A stretch of DNA of 64,000 nt from Sphingomonadales bacterium (GCA_017309275.1 JAFKLT010000036.1:79005-143004), one strand, 5' to 3'; positions 10,009 to 18,994 are shown, counted from the first letter of the stretch. Translations and numbers: made by a program. Notes: generated by a model from the sequence alone, not told the origin.

Positions 10009-10601
10009 TCCGGCGTCTGGCCTCGCTTCGGAAGCTTCGTCGCGACAATCGCGCGACCGCGATCCTGGAATTCGCATTGACGGCGCCGGTCTTCCTGCTG
10101 CTGATCATGGGGATCTTCGACTATTGCTGGCAGATGTATGCCCAGCAGGTGCTGCAGGGCGCGGTCAGCCAGTCGGCGCGTTCGTCGACGCTGGAAGGTT
10201 ATGTGAGCGATCCGTCGGGGCTGGATGCCAAGGTCCGCTCGCAGGTGCTGAAGGTATTCAAGAACGCCGACGTCCATTTCTCGCGCAAGGCTTATGAAAG
10301 CTTCAGCGAGGTGAGCAATCCGGAAACCTTCGACGACCGCAACGGCAATGGCGTCCGCGATCCGGGCGAATGTTTCGAGGACGTCAACAACAACGGGACG
10401 CTCGACAACGACCGCGGGTCGACGGGTAACGGCAGCGCGGACGACGTCGTCCTCTATACCGCGTCGATGAAGTTCAAGCGCGTCCTGCCGGTCTGGCGCG
10501 TTCTCGGCATGCCGCAGGAAACGACATTGTCGTCGAGCACGATCCTGCGCAACCAGCCGTACAGCGCCAACACATCGACCAAACGGGTGATTTGCACATG
10601 A
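10005..10601 (+). CDS. TadE-family pilus assembly protein with EF-hand-like repeats
   Basis: 198 aa. A basic N-terminus is followed by the TadE-type signature A-T-A-I-L-E-F-A-L and one TM helix (APVFLLLIMGIFDYCW). The start overlaps the stop of the upstream vWA gene (ATGA), which places it in the same operon. Residues about 104-135 carry two Asp/Asn/Gly motifs, DDRNGNGVRDPGE and EDVNNNGTLDNDRG, which resemble calcium-binding EF-hand/dockerin loops (D-x-N/D-x-N/D-G). Calcium binding is inferred from that pattern only. The position in the Tad pathway (minor pseudopilin) follows from the family. Confidence 0.82.
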   Translation: MIRRLASLRKLRRDNRATAILEFALTAPVFLLLIMGIFDYCWQMYAQQVLQGAVSQSARSSTLEGYVSDPSGLDAKVRSQVLKVFKNADVHFSRKAYESFSEVSNPETFDDRNGNGVRDPGECFEDVNNNGTLDNDRGSTGNGSADDVVLYTASMKFKRVLPVWRVLGMPQETTLSSSTILRNQPYSANTSTKRVICT

Positions 10602-11284
10602 CCCAGATATTCCGCCCCCGGCTTCCGCGCCCGATGAGCGGCGCCGCGCGCCGTGTCGCCCGCCGCCTGCGCCTCGACAAGCGCGCGACGGTCATGATCG
10701 AAATGGCCTTTTGCATCCCGCTGATCGTGCTGATCGGCTTCGGTGGCCTCGAAATGGCCAACCTGACGCTGGTTACGACGCGGATCAGCCAGATCGGCCT
10801 GGGCGCCGCCGACAATGCGTCGCGTATCGCGGTCGGCAGCAACCTGTCGCTGCCGCGCGTGCGCGAACTCGACATCAACGATGTCTTTGCCGGCGTTGAA
10901 AAGCAGGCGAAAGGCCTCGATTTCAAGAAGCACGGCCGCATCATCCTTTCGAGCCTCGAACGGAATACCGACGGCGGGCAGACCATCAAATGGCAGCGCT
11001 GCTATGGCGATCTCAACGTCAAGTCGGCCTATGGCCAGGAAGGCAAGGGTGCGACCGGCACCGGCTTTGCCGGCATGGGCAAGGCGGGCGCGGAGATGAA
11101 GGCGACCGACGGCACGGCGATCATGTTCGTCGAAATTACGTATAAATATCAGCCGCTCGCCTATGGCAACTGGCTCGGTCCGCGGACGCTCCGTTCGGAG
11201 GCCGCGTTCAATATTCGCGAAGGACGCGACCTGTCGCAGGTCTATAATCCCTCGCCGGCCGTGACCAAGGCCGCCTGTACCTGA
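10598..11284 (+). CDS. TadE-family pilus assembly protein
   Basis: 228 aa, the third member of the TadG/TadE unit, with its start overlapping the previous stop (ATGA). The N-terminus is strongly basic (RRVARRLRLDKRA), then VMIEMAFCIPLIVLIGFGGLEMANL gives the TadE signature Glu and one TM helix. The periplasmic remainder has no obvious enzymatic motif and a Cys near its C-terminus. An upstream in-frame TTG at 10592 is possible, but the ATG at 10598 fits the coupling. No strong terminator follows. Confidence 0.82.
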   Translation: MTQIFRPRLPRPMSGAARRVARRLRLDKRATVMIEMAFCIPLIVLIGFGGLEMANLTLVTTRISQIGLGAADNASRIAVGSNLSLPRVRELDINDVFAGVEKQAKGLDFKKHGRIILSSLERNTDGGQTIKWQRCYGDLNVKSAYGQEGKGATGTGFAGMGKAGAEMKATDGTAIMFVEITYKYQPLAYGNWLGPRTLRSEAAFNIREGRDLSQVYNPSPAVTKAACT

Positions 11285-11365
11285 CGGCCGGGGAGGCCGC
11301 ATAGCGGCTGCCGCTTCCACAAGGGCATTTATCGCGGGCGCGCGGGCTGCTATCGCCCGCGACCG

Positions 11366-12274
11366 ATGACCGCAACGCATCCTCCCGACAGCCAGCTCCA
11401 GGGCTTCCTGGCCTTCCTGCCCGCGGGCGCGCGGCCCTATGCGCTGCTGGCGCGTTTCGATCGCCCGATCGGCTGGTGGCTGCTCTATTGGCCGTGCGCG
11501 TTCGGGCTTGCGCTTGGCGGCGGGGCTGCGAGTCATTGGCCGCTTTTCCTGTGGCTGCTCGTCGGCGCGATCGCGATGCGCGGCGCCGGCTGCGTCTATA
11601 ACGACATCGTCGATCGCGACCTTGACGTTCAGGTGGCGCGTACCGCCTCGCGCCCCGTCGCGAGCGGCGCGGTTTCGGTGCGGAACGCGCTGCTGTGGAC
11701 CGTGCTGCTGTCGCTGATCGGACTGCTCGTGCTGATCCAGCTGCCATGGCGGGCCCAGATCGTCGCGCTCGCCAGCCTGTTTCTGGTCGCTGCCTATCCC
11801 TTCATGAAACGGATCACCTGGTGGCCGCAGGCGTGGCTTGGCCTGGTGTTCAGCTGGGGTGCGCTGGTCGCGTGGGTCGCGGTCGGCGGCATCGACGGCT
11901 GGGCGCTGCCGCTGCTTTATGCCGGATGCATCGCGTGGGTCATCGGGTACGACACCATCTATGCGCTGCAGGATATCGAGGATGACGCGCTGGTCGGCGT
12001 GAAGTCGAGCGCGCGCGCGATGGGTGCGCATGTGAAGAGTGGTGTCGGTTTCTGCTATGCGACTGCGCTTGGTTGTTGGGGGGGCGCGCTGTGGCTTGTG
12101 CGGCCCGACCCGCTGGTGTTCGTCGCGCTGCTGCCCGCGCTGCTGCACCTGACCGGGCAGGTAGTGACGCTCGACCCGGCGAATGGTGCCGACGCGCTCG
12201 CCAAGTTTCGCAGCAACCGCTTTGCCGGGCTGCTGATCTTCGCGGCGATGCTGGTCGTGGGCAGCGCCCCCTGA
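11366..12274 (+). CDS. ubiA: 4-hydroxybenzoate polyprenyltransferase
   Basis: Integral inner-membrane prenyltransferase that attaches the polyprenyl tail to 4-hydroxybenzoate in ubiquinone synthesis. 302 aa with about eight TM helices. The two Asp-rich Mg-diphosphate sites are intact: N79-D-I-V-D-R-D-L-D87, and Y195-D-T-x(6)-D followed by IEDD, with the usual GVKSSARAMG continuation. The PFMKR basic loop is also present. The start is ATG 11366 without a clear Shine-Dalgarno. The stop lies directly against the smc stop codon (convergent, no gap). Confidence 0.93.
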   Translation: MTATHPPDSQLQGFLAFLPAGARPYALLARFDRPIGWWLLYWPCAFGLALGGGAASHWPLFLWLLVGAIAMRGAGCVYNDIVDRDLDVQVARTASRPVASGAVSVRNALLWTVLLSLIGLLVLIQLPWRAQIVALASLFLVAAYPFMKRITWWPQAWLGLVFSWGALVAWVAVGGIDGWALPLLYAGCIAWVIGYDTIYALQDIEDDALVGVKSSARAMGAHVKSGVGFCYATALGCWGGALWLVRPDPLVFVALLPALLHLTGQVVTLDPANGADALAKFRSNRFAGLLIFAAMLVVGSAP

Positions 12275-15200
12275 CTATTCGGCGGCGAGCAACTCTTCGG
12301 CGCCGCCCAGGTCGACGGAGACGAGCCGGCTGATCCCCTTTTCGATCATTGTCACGCCGAACAAGCGGTGCATGCGCGCCATCGTCACCGCATTGTGGGT
12401 GACGATCAGATAGCGTGTATTGGTCTCGCGCGTCATGCGGTCGAGCAGGTCACAGAACCGCTCGATATTCGCATCGTCGAGCGGGGCGTCAACTTCGTCG
12501 AGAACGCAGATGGGTGCGGGGTTGGTCAGAAACAGGCCAAAGATCAGCGCGACCGCCGTCAGCGCCTGCTCGCCGCCCGAAAGCAGGGTAAGCGTACCGA
12601 GGCGCTTGCCGGGCGGCTGGGCCATGATCTCCAGCCCGGCCTCGAGCGGGTCGTCCGAATCGACGAGTTCGAGATGCGCCTGGCCGCCGTTGAACAGGGT
12701 GGTGAACAGGCGCTGGAAATGCTCGTTCACCGTCTCGAATGCCGCGAGCAGGCGGACGCGGCCCTCGCGATTCAGATTGCCGATCGAGCCGCGAAGGCGG
12801 TGCACCGCCTGCGTCAGTTCCTCGATCTCGGCGGCGTTGCGCTCGCGTTCGGTGTCGAGTTCGGCGAGTTCGTCGGCGGCGACAAGGTTGACCGGGCCAA
12901 GCCGCTCGCGGTCGGCGATCAGCCGATCGTGCTGGGCCGACTCCTGCGCTGCGTCGCCGACGCTGTCTTCTTCGAAGCCGGCCTTTTTGGGGAGCAGCGG
13001 TGGCGGGCATTCGAAGCGCTCGCCCGACAGGCGGCCCATCTCGATGCGGCGCAGCTCGGCATTTTCGGACCGCGCGACCGCGCCGGCGCGGTTTTCGCGT
13101 GCGGCGGCCACGCGCTCGCGGATCGCGGTGAGTGCGGTCTCGGCTTCTCGTAGCGCGGCTTCGGCTTCGCGTTCGCGTGCCTCGGCGGCGCTGACCTGTT
13201 CGCGCAGGCTGGCCTGCTGGGCCTCTGCGGCGCCGCGTTCGGCGGCGAGCTTTTCGGGCAAGTCGGCCAATTTGGCGGCTTCGGCCGCCAGGCTTTCGGC
13301 GCGCTTGTCCATTTCCGTGACACGCCGCGCGGCTTCGCCTGCACGGGCCTTCCAGCTTTTGATCTCCGAACTCACGACCGCTTGCCGCTCGTTCAGCGTG
13401 GCCAGCACGCGGTCGTGTGCGGCGAGGGCGTCGCGCGCTTCACTGGCATCGGTGCGCGCGCGATTGGTGGCGGCTTCCTCCGCGTCGAGCGCCGCCCGAG
13501 CGATGCTGTCGTCGGGCAAGGCCGCAAGCGCGGCTTCCTGCGCGGCCAGTGCATCGGCCGCTTCCTTTGCGGCGTCGGCGATCTCGGCAAGGCGGCGGTT
13601 GAAGAGTGCGGCGGCGTCGCGATGACGGTCGAGCGCCGCCTGCGCCTGGTCGGCGGCGCGCAGCGCGGTGCGGCGGGCTTCGTCCGCCTGCGCGAGGCCC
13701 TTCCGTGCGGCCGCTGCCGCCTCGGTCACTTCGGCCGCCCTTGTGGCTCCGGCATCGCGTCGGTCGCGAAGTTCCTGCACCCCCAGTTCGACCTGGGGAC
13801 GCTGGCTGGCGAGCGCATCGAGGCGGTTCTGCCGTTGCAGCCGTTCGGTCGCCGTGGCTCCGTCGCCGCGCGTGACGAAACCGTCCCAGCGCCGCATCAC
13901 GCCATCGGTGGTGACAAGCCGCTGACCGACGGTGAGGGGCTGGCCGGCGTCGGTGTCGGCGACCGCGATCTGCGCGAGACGGCGTGCGAGCGCCGGCGGG
14001 GCATCGACGAAATCGGCGAGCGCTTGCGTGCCGGGGGGAAGGGCGGGGTCGTCCTTGCCCTTGTCGGCGCCGCCCCAGCTACGCGCGGCGCCCCTGTCGG
14101 TGCCGGCATCCAGATCGTCGCCGAGTGCAGCCGCCAGCGCCGCCTCATATCCCGGCGTCACTCGAAGCTTGTCGAGAACCCGGTCTTCATCACTTCGTGC
14201 GGCGGCCAGTGCGCGTTCGAGTGTTGACGCTTCGCCATCGAGCGCGGCCAGCGCGGCGCGGGCCTCGGCGAGCCCGGCCTCGATTGTCGCCAGGTCGGCG
14301 GCGGTCGCTTCGCGGTCGGCCTCGGCATCCTGCAGCGCGCTTTCTGCTCGAGTGATGGCCGCTTCGGCGTTCTCGGCTGCCTTTATGCTGTCAGCATGAG
14401 CGGCCGCGAGTGCGGCGCTGTCGCCGAGCGCGGCGATTTCGGCGTCGACGCGCGCCTTGTCGTTGGCCACGCGGCGGACCGCGGCTTCGGCGGTATCGCG
14501 CGCCGATACCGCGATGCGGCGATCGGCGGCTTCGCTTGCGGCCCTGGCGCGCGCCTGCGCGAGTGCGACTTCGGCATCGCGTAGGCGCGTCTGCGCTGCC
14601 TGGTTGGCATCGACCAGCGCCGCCTTGTTCGTATCCTGCGCGGCGATGTCGTGGACCAGGCCCTTGGCCTCGGTGTCGAGCGCGGTGAGCGCGGTGTGCG
14701 CTTCGCGCGCAAATTCGCCTTCACGCGTGCGGTCATCGGCAAGCCGCGCCTGTTGGATGGTCAGATCCTCGAGCCGTTGGCGCGCGGCCCGTTCCTCGCC
14801 CTGCAGGCGGACGAGAGTCGCGGTCGCTTCGGCAAGGGCGTCGCGCCGCGCCTGGGCGTCCGCGCGTGCAGCGCCGACGCGGGTCGCGACCTCGACCTGC
14901 GCGGCCGAGACGGTTTCGAGTTCGGTTTGCGCGGTTTTCACCGCCGCCTCGGCGGCATCGGCGTCGCGTCGCGCCTGATCGGCCGCGGCCGCTGCGTCGC
15001 GCCAGCGCGCGAAGATCAACCGCCCTTCGGCGATGCGAATGTCTTCGGACAATTTCTTGTACCGCTCGGCCGCGCGCGCCTGACGGCGGAGCGCGTTGGC
15101 GCGAACCTCCATGTCCGCGACGATCTCGGACAGGCGATTGAGGTTCGTCTCGGTCGCGCGCAGCTTTTGCTCGGCGTCCTTGCGACGGACGTGCAGGCCG

Positions 15201-15718
15201 GCGATGCCCGCCGCTTCTTCGAGCATGGCGCGGCGATCGGTCGGCTTGGCGGCGATGACGTTGGCGATCTTGCCTTGGCTCACGAGCGCGGGGCTGTGCG
15301 CGCCGGTCGCCGCATCGGCAAAGATCAGCGCGACGTCCTTTGCGCGCACGTCGCGGCCATTGGCGCGATAGGCCGATCCGGCGCCGCGCTCGATCCGGCG
15401 GATGATTTCCAGCTCATGGCCTTCGCTGGCGTCCGACAGGCCGGCGACGATGCCGCCTTCCGTGTCGCAATGGATCGCGACCTCGGCAAAATCGCGCGGG
15501 GGACGCGACGTCGTTCCCGCGAAGATGACGTCTTCCATCCCGCCGCCGCGCATCGACTTGGGGCTGGATTCGCCCATGACCCAGCGAATCGCTTCCAGCA
15601 AGTTGGACTTGCCGCAGCCATTGGGCCCGACGACGCCTGTAAGCCCGGGTTCAATGCGCAGTTCGGTAGGTTCGACGAAGGATTTGAAACCGGTGAGGCG
15701 CAGCCGTTTTATCTGCAC
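12275..15718 (-). CDS. smc: Chromosome segregation protein SMC
   Basis: 1147-aa condensin ATPase that organises and segregates the chromosome. Walker A G31-P-N-G-C-G-K-S38 lies at the N-terminus. Long Ala/Glu/Arg-rich coiled coils flank a hinge region around the middle (about residues 500-640, including the PGTQALADFVDAP and VTTDGVMRRWDGF blocks). The C-terminal head has the ABC signature LSGGEQALTAVALIF and Walker B CVLDEVDAPLDDANI. GTG at 15718 is the start, with GAGGTGG upstream. The coiled-coil bias produces several long spurious frames on the other strands. It is convergent with ubiA and in line with the dsb genes. Confidence 0.96.
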   Translation of the reverse strand: MQIKRLRLTGFKSFVEPTELRIEPGLTGVVGPNGCGKSNLLEAIRWVMGESSPKSMRGGGMEDVIFAGTTSRPPRDFAEVAIHCDTEGGIVAGLSDASEGHELEIIRRIERGAGSAYRANGRDVRAKDVALIFADAATGAHSPALVSQGKIANVIAAKPTDRRAMLEEAAGIAGLHVRRKDAEQKLRATETNLNRLSEIVADMEVRANALRRQARAAERYKKLSEDIRIAEGRLIFARWRDAAAAADQARRDADAAEAAVKTAQTELETVSAAQVEVATRVGAARADAQARRDALAEATATLVRLQGEERAARQRLEDLTIQQARLADDRTREGEFAREAHTALTALDTEAKGLVHDIAAQDTNKAALVDANQAAQTRLRDAEVALAQARARAASEAADRRIAVSARDTAEAAVRRVANDKARVDAEIAALGDSAALAAAHADSIKAAENAEAAITRAESALQDAEADREATAADLATIEAGLAEARAALAALDGEASTLERALAAARSDEDRVLDKLRVTPGYEAALAAALGDDLDAGTDRGAARSWGGADKGKDDPALPPGTQALADFVDAPPALARRLAQIAVADTDAGQPLTVGQRLVTTDGVMRRWDGFVTRGDGATATERLQRQNRLDALASQRPQVELGVQELRDRRDAGATRAAEVTEAAAAARKGLAQADEARRTALRAADQAQAALDRHRDAAALFNRRLAEIADAAKEAADALAAQEAALAALPDDSIARAALDAEEAATNRARTDASEARDALAAHDRVLATLNERQAVVSSEIKSWKARAGEAARRVTEMDKRAESLAAEAAKLADLPEKLAAERGAAEAQQASLREQVSAAEAREREAEAALREAETALTAIRERVAAARENRAGAVARSENAELRRIEMGRLSGERFECPPPLLPKKAGFEEDSVGDAAQESAQHDRLIADRERLGPVNLVAADELAELDTERERNAAEIEELTQAVHRLRGSIGNLNREGRVRLLAAFETVNEHFQRLFTTLFNGGQAHLELVDSDDPLEAGLEIMAQPPGKRLGTLTLLSGGEQALTAVALIFGLFLTNPAPICVLDEVDAPLDDANIERFCDLLDRMTRETNTRYLIVTHNAVTMARMHRLFGVTMIEKGISRLVSVDLGGAEELLAAE

Positions 15719-15800
15719 GAAACCACCTCGCGCAGTCTAACGAATCGGAGCTGTTGCAACCGTGGTGTCACATATCCCCCTCGCGCCGTCATGCCGCGCC

Positions 15801-15852
15801 CCAGGGGGAGTCGCAAGGGGAGTCGTGGGGGGGTAGGCTGCCCCACCCCCCT
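15801..15852. repeat. G-run hairpin and GGGGAGTCG direct repeat downstream of the dsbA-like gene
   Basis: GGGGAGTCG occurs twice (with a third G-run after it). A run of seven G at 15827-15833 can pair with CCCCCC at 15846-15851, and an outer CCAGGGGG/CCCCCTGG pair encloses the block. It follows the stop codon of the dsbA-like gene on the minus strand. There is no T-tract, so it may slow or stabilise rather than terminate the transcript; this is inference. Confidence 0.4.
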
Positions 15853-15864
15853 GGACGAAAGTGA

Positions 15865-16608
15865 TCAGCGCGCGCCCATCGTACGCAGGCGGTCGCGCAG
15901 CGGACCCCATGCCGCGATGCCTTCGGCAACCTGGCCGTTGATGATGAAGGTCGGCGTGCCCTGGATCGTGTATTTCTCGGCAGCGGCGTTGGTGCCCTGC
16001 TCAAGCTTCGAGATATTGTCGATATTGCCGAGGCAGGTGTTGATCTGGTCGGCGGTGACGCCGCGCGACTGGAAGAAGGTGTCGAGCTTCAGCGCCTTCG
16101 ACAGCGCGACGAAGCGCTGTGCGGGGGGCTGTTCCATCGCGACCTTGATCGCCTGCTGGTCACCCGCGTTCGCGAACAATTCTTCCTGCGACGCAAAGAC
16201 ATTTTCCTGCAGCGGGAAATAGCGATCGACGGGCGCGCAGTGGATGATGGCTGCGGCCGATGCGTCGAGCGGGTCGCGGATGAAATTGCGGACCTCCAGG
16301 CTGACGCGGCCGGTGTCGATGAAGTCGCGCTTGATCTCTTCGTGGCTTTCCTTCGAGAAATCGGCGCAGTGCGAGCAGGTGAGCGACGCGAACTCGAGGA
16401 CTTTGATCGGCGCGTCGGGGTTGCCCATGAGATAGCCGCCGTCCGCGGTCTTGCTGACCGTCTGCGACCAGCTCTTGCCCGCCGGCGCCGCGACCTTGGC
16501 GATGGCGTCCTGTTCCTTGCTCTGGTCGGTCTTGCTTTCGCCGCAGCTGGCAAGCGCGAGTGCGCCGAGCGAGGCGAGGAGGAGGGTACGCAGCTTGGGC
16601 TGGGTCAT
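15865..16608 (-). CDS. DsbA-family thiol:disulfide oxidoreductase, probable lipoprotein
   Basis: 247 aa. The N-terminus is a lipoprotein signal (LLLASLGALALAS-C, lipobox LxAS-C with Cys about residue 22), so the protein is probably membrane-tethered in the periplasm. The thioredoxin fold carries the redox centre C-S-H-C in FASLTCSHCADF, and the cis-Pro loop GTPTFIINGQ is intact. Helical insertion as in DsbA/DSBA_2-like proteins (DUF-type thioredoxin_4). It probably oxidises or isomerises exported cysteines. AGGAGGAGGG lies upstream of the ATG in the preceding gap region. It is followed by a G-rich hairpin and preceded by a paralog with the same CSHC motif. Confidence 0.85.
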   Translation of the reverse strand: MTQPKLRTLLLASLGALALASCGESKTDQSKEQDAIAKVAAPAGKSWSQTVSKTADGGYLMGNPDAPIKVLEFASLTCSHCADFSKESHEEIKRDFIDTGRVSLEVRNFIRDPLDASAAAIIHCAPVDRYFPLQENVFASQEELFANAGDQQAIKVAMEQPPAQRFVALSKALKLDTFFQSRGVTADQINTCLGNIDNISKLEQGTNAAAEKYTIQGTPTFIINGQVAEGIAAWGPLRDRLRTMGAR

Positions 16609-16647
16609 GGTCAGGCTTTCTCCGGATGAAATTTCGTTGGCGGGCTT

Positions 16648-17364
16648 TTACGAGGCCTTCAACGCGGCGTCGAGTTTCGTTTTGAGCGCGGGCCATGCCG
16701 CGACATCGGCGTTGCGGCCGTTGATGAAGAAGGTGGGGGTGCCCTCGACACGATCTGCCTTCAGCGCGATGTTGGTCATGCCGGTGATTTCGGCCTGCGC
16801 GACCTCGCTGTCGAGGCAGGCATTGAGCGTCGCCGCCGTATAGCCGCGCTTCTGCATCAGCGCGAACAGCCCGGTGTCGGCCGCGATCTTGCGCGCGCGC
16901 TGGCTGGCGCTGCCCTGATACCAGCTCGTCTTTTGCGCGTCGCTGGCCTTTACGACCTTGTTCAGCCACTCCGGCTGGGCTGCGAAGATCGCCTGATGAT
17001 TGCCGGCAAAACTATTGATGGTGCCGCAGCGCGCGAGAAGCGCGGCGGTCATGTCGACGGGATCGCGAACCAGGTTGCGATATTCGAAGAGCACCAGGCC
17101 CTTGTCGATATAGAGCGTCTTGAGCGGCACGTTACCGAGCTTGGCGAAGTCGGCGCAGTGGCTGCAGGTATAGCTGAAATATTCGACCAGCTTTACCTTC
17201 GCATTCGGATTGCCGACGATATGGGCGCCGATCGCGCTGGTGGTGATCGTCGCCGACCAGGGCTTCGCGGGCGTCGCGGCGGCGGTCAGCATGGCCAGTG
17301 CAGAAATCGACAGCGCGGCGACGGCAGTGCGGCGGGACAGGAGTGCGGCACGAATTGCGGACAT
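16648..17364 (-). CDS. DsbA-family thiol:disulfide oxidoreductase (second copy)
   Basis: 238 aa. A Sec-type signal peptide (RRTAVAALSISALAMLTAAATPA) is followed by a thioredoxin_4/DsbA-like domain with C-S-H-C in YFSYTCSHCADF and a cis-Pro loop GTPTFFINGR. No lipobox is seen, so it is probably soluble in the periplasm, unlike its neighbour. I start at ATG 17364 (AGGAAG upstream); the open frame runs much further upstream through the dciA gene in another frame and is spurious there. It sits between dciA and the lipoprotein paralog, probably as one transcription unit. Confidence 0.85.
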   Translation of the reverse strand: MSAIRAALLSRRTAVAALSISALAMLTAAATPAKPWSATITTSAIGAHIVGNPNAKVKLVEYFSYTCSHCADFAKLGNVPLKTLYIDKGLVLFEYRNLVRDPVDMTAALLARCGTINSFAGNHQAIFAAQPEWLNKVVKASDAQKTSWYQGSASQRARKIAADTGLFALMQKRGYTAATLNACLDSEVAQAEITGMTNIALKADRVEGTPTFFINGRNADVAAWPALKTKLDAALKAS

Positions 17365-17378
17365 GGGTAAGCGTCTTC

Positions 17379-17948
17379 CTAGCTTATCTTGGGGATTTTG
17401 GACGCCGAACCCAGCCCTGCCGCCATGCGTTCGAGCACGGTGCGAAGTTCCGGGTCGCCGATATCGCGCAGGCTGTCCCCCAGTTCGGCGGGTATGGGCT
17501 TCAGCATTGCCGGCTGCTGAACGGGAGCCGCGGGCGTGACCTGGCCGTGCGTCATGCGAACGGTGGCGATCGCGGCATAACCGAAGAAGCGATTGACCGC
17601 GCCGATGATGTCGGGCGCGACATGTTGCAGCATCGGCGCATGCGCGCCGCTGATCGTCAGATGGAGCGTGCCGCCTGCCTTTTGTCCGGCCGGGAAGCGG
17701 ATCATCGCAGGCTGGGTGACGTCGGCCAGCCGGTCGCCGACGATCTCGCGCCAACGGCTGACGATCGACGACTGGATAAAGCCGAATTTGCGGAAAGCGG
17801 TGCGGCCGATCTCGGGGACCAGGTCGGCGATCGCGCGCGCATCGCCGCCGCGCGGCCTTTCGTAGCTGCGCGTTTCGGGCTTTTTCTTCGCCGCCTTCTT
17901 GGCGCCTTCGCCTCCGGGAGTAGCTGCTTTCGCCATCATCGCCGCCAT
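17379..17948 (-). CDS. dciA: DUF721/DciA-family protein
   Basis: 189 aa. The N-terminal half has the DUF721 (DciA) core: FRKFGFIQSSIVSRWREIVGDRLADVTQPAMIRFP followed by GGTLHLTI and AHAPMLQHVAPDIIGAVNRFFGY. DciA is the ancestral bacterial loader of the replicative helicase DnaB; this assignment rests on family membership. The N-terminus is a Lys/Ala-rich basic tail and the C-terminus is a Pro-rich linker plus a short amphipathic end. The start codon lies only 14 bp from the divergent mutY start, so promoters must sit inside the neighbouring coding regions. Confidence 0.85.
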   Translation of the reverse strand: MAAMMAKAATPGGEGAKKAAKKKPETRSYERPRGGDARAIADLVPEIGRTAFRKFGFIQSSIVSRWREIVGDRLADVTQPAMIRFPAGQKAGGTLHLTISGAHAPMLQHVAPDIIGAVNRFFGYAAIATVRMTHGQVTPAAPVQQPAMLKPIPAELGDSLRDIGDPELRTVLERMAAGLGSASKIPKIS

Positions 17949-17962
17949 GCCATAGGCAGGGG

Positions 17963-18994
17963 GTGAGCGTCCAGTTGTCCGACTCCCCGGAAGATAGTTT
18001 CTCCGCGCGCCTGCTTGGCTGGTATGACCGGTCGGCGCGCGTATTGCCGTGGCGATATCCGCCGGGCAGCGACGCCGTTCCCGACCCCTATCGCGTCTGG
18101 ATGGCCGAGATCATGCTGCAACAGACCACCGTTGCGGCGGTCGCGGGTTATTTTCGGCGCTTCATCGAACGATGGCCGACGGTGGCCGACCTTGCCGCCG
18201 CTGACGATGCCGACGTCATGGCGGCATGGGCGGGGCTTGGATATTATGCCCGCGCGCGTAACCTGCTCGCCTGCGCTCGCGCGGTAGTGGCCGACCATGG
18301 TGGGCGCTTTCCCGACACCGAAGACGGGCTGCGGGCGCTGCCCGGCGTCGGCGATTATACCGCCGCCGCGGTCGCCGCGATCGCCTTTGGCCGGCCATCG
18401 GTGGTGATCGACGCCAATATCGAGCGCGTGATCGCCCGGCACAGGTTGATCACCACGCCGCTCCCCGCCGCGAAGCGGCAGATACGCGCCGACCTGGCGC
18501 CGCTCGTGCCGTCCGATCGCCCCGGTGATTTCGCGCAGGCGCTGATGGATTTGGGCGCGACCATCTGTACGCCGCGCGGACCCGCTTGCGGCATCTGTCC
18601 GGTGATGGCCGACTGCCGTGCGCGTGGGCGAAGCGATGTCGAGGGGCTACCGGTCAAGCCGCCCAAGAAGGCGAAGCCGCGGCGCCATGGCGTTGCCTAT
18701 TGGATCGAGGATGCCGGACGCATCTGGCTCGTCCGCCGTCCCGACAAGGGGATGCTCGGTGGGATGCGCGCGCTGCCGGGCGGCGAGTGGGGCGATGCCC
18801 CGTCTTCCGAGTCCGCGATCGTTCATGTCGACCATGGTTTCACCCATTTCGACCTGCGGCTCGGTCTGGTCCTCCGCGAAATCGAGCTTGCCGCAGGGGA
18901 AGGCGAATGGTGGCCGCTTTCGGCGCTTGACGCGGCGGGATTGCCGACGCTCTATCGAAAGCTGACCGACAAGATGCGGGAGAGAGACGCATGA
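17963..18994 (+). CDS. mutY: A/G-specific adenine glycosylase
   Basis: Base-excision repair enzyme removing adenine opposite 8-oxoguanine. 343 aa. Catalytic Glu49 is in WMAEIMLQQT, the helix-hairpin-helix is LPGVGDYTA (about 126-134), and catalytic Asp150 is in VVIDANIERV. The 4Fe-4S cluster ligands are C202, C209, C212 and C218 (C-x6-C-x2-C-x5-C). The C-terminal NUDIX-like domain (about 235-340) that recognises 8-oxoG is complete. The start is GTG 17963, preceded closely by AGGCAGGGG. The stop overlaps the start of the serine hydrolase gene (ATGA). Confidence 0.95.
   Translation: MSVQLSDSPEDSFSARLLGWYDRSARVLPWRYPPGSDAVPDPYRVWMAEIMLQQTTVAAVAGYFRRFIERWPTVADLAAADDADVMAAWAGLGYYARARNLLACARAVVADHGGRFPDTEDGLRALPGVGDYTAAAVAAIAFGRPSVVIDANIERVIARHRLITTPLPAAKRQIRADLAPLVPSDRPGDFAQALMDLGATICTPRGPACGICPVMADCRARGRSDVEGLPVKPPKKAKPRRHGVAYWIEDAGRIWLVRRPDKGMLGGMRALPGGEWGDAPSSESAIVHVDHGFTHFDLRLGLVLREIELAAGEGEWWPLSALDAAGLPTLYRKLTDKMRERDA

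Noticed and set aside
8116-10077. 653-codon minus-strand frame
   Set aside because: Antisense to the vWA TadG-like gene, extremely Arg-rich, no motif.
10454-12148. 564-codon minus-strand frame
   Set aside because: Overlaps antisense to two TadE genes and ubiA, all of which have clear family motifs.
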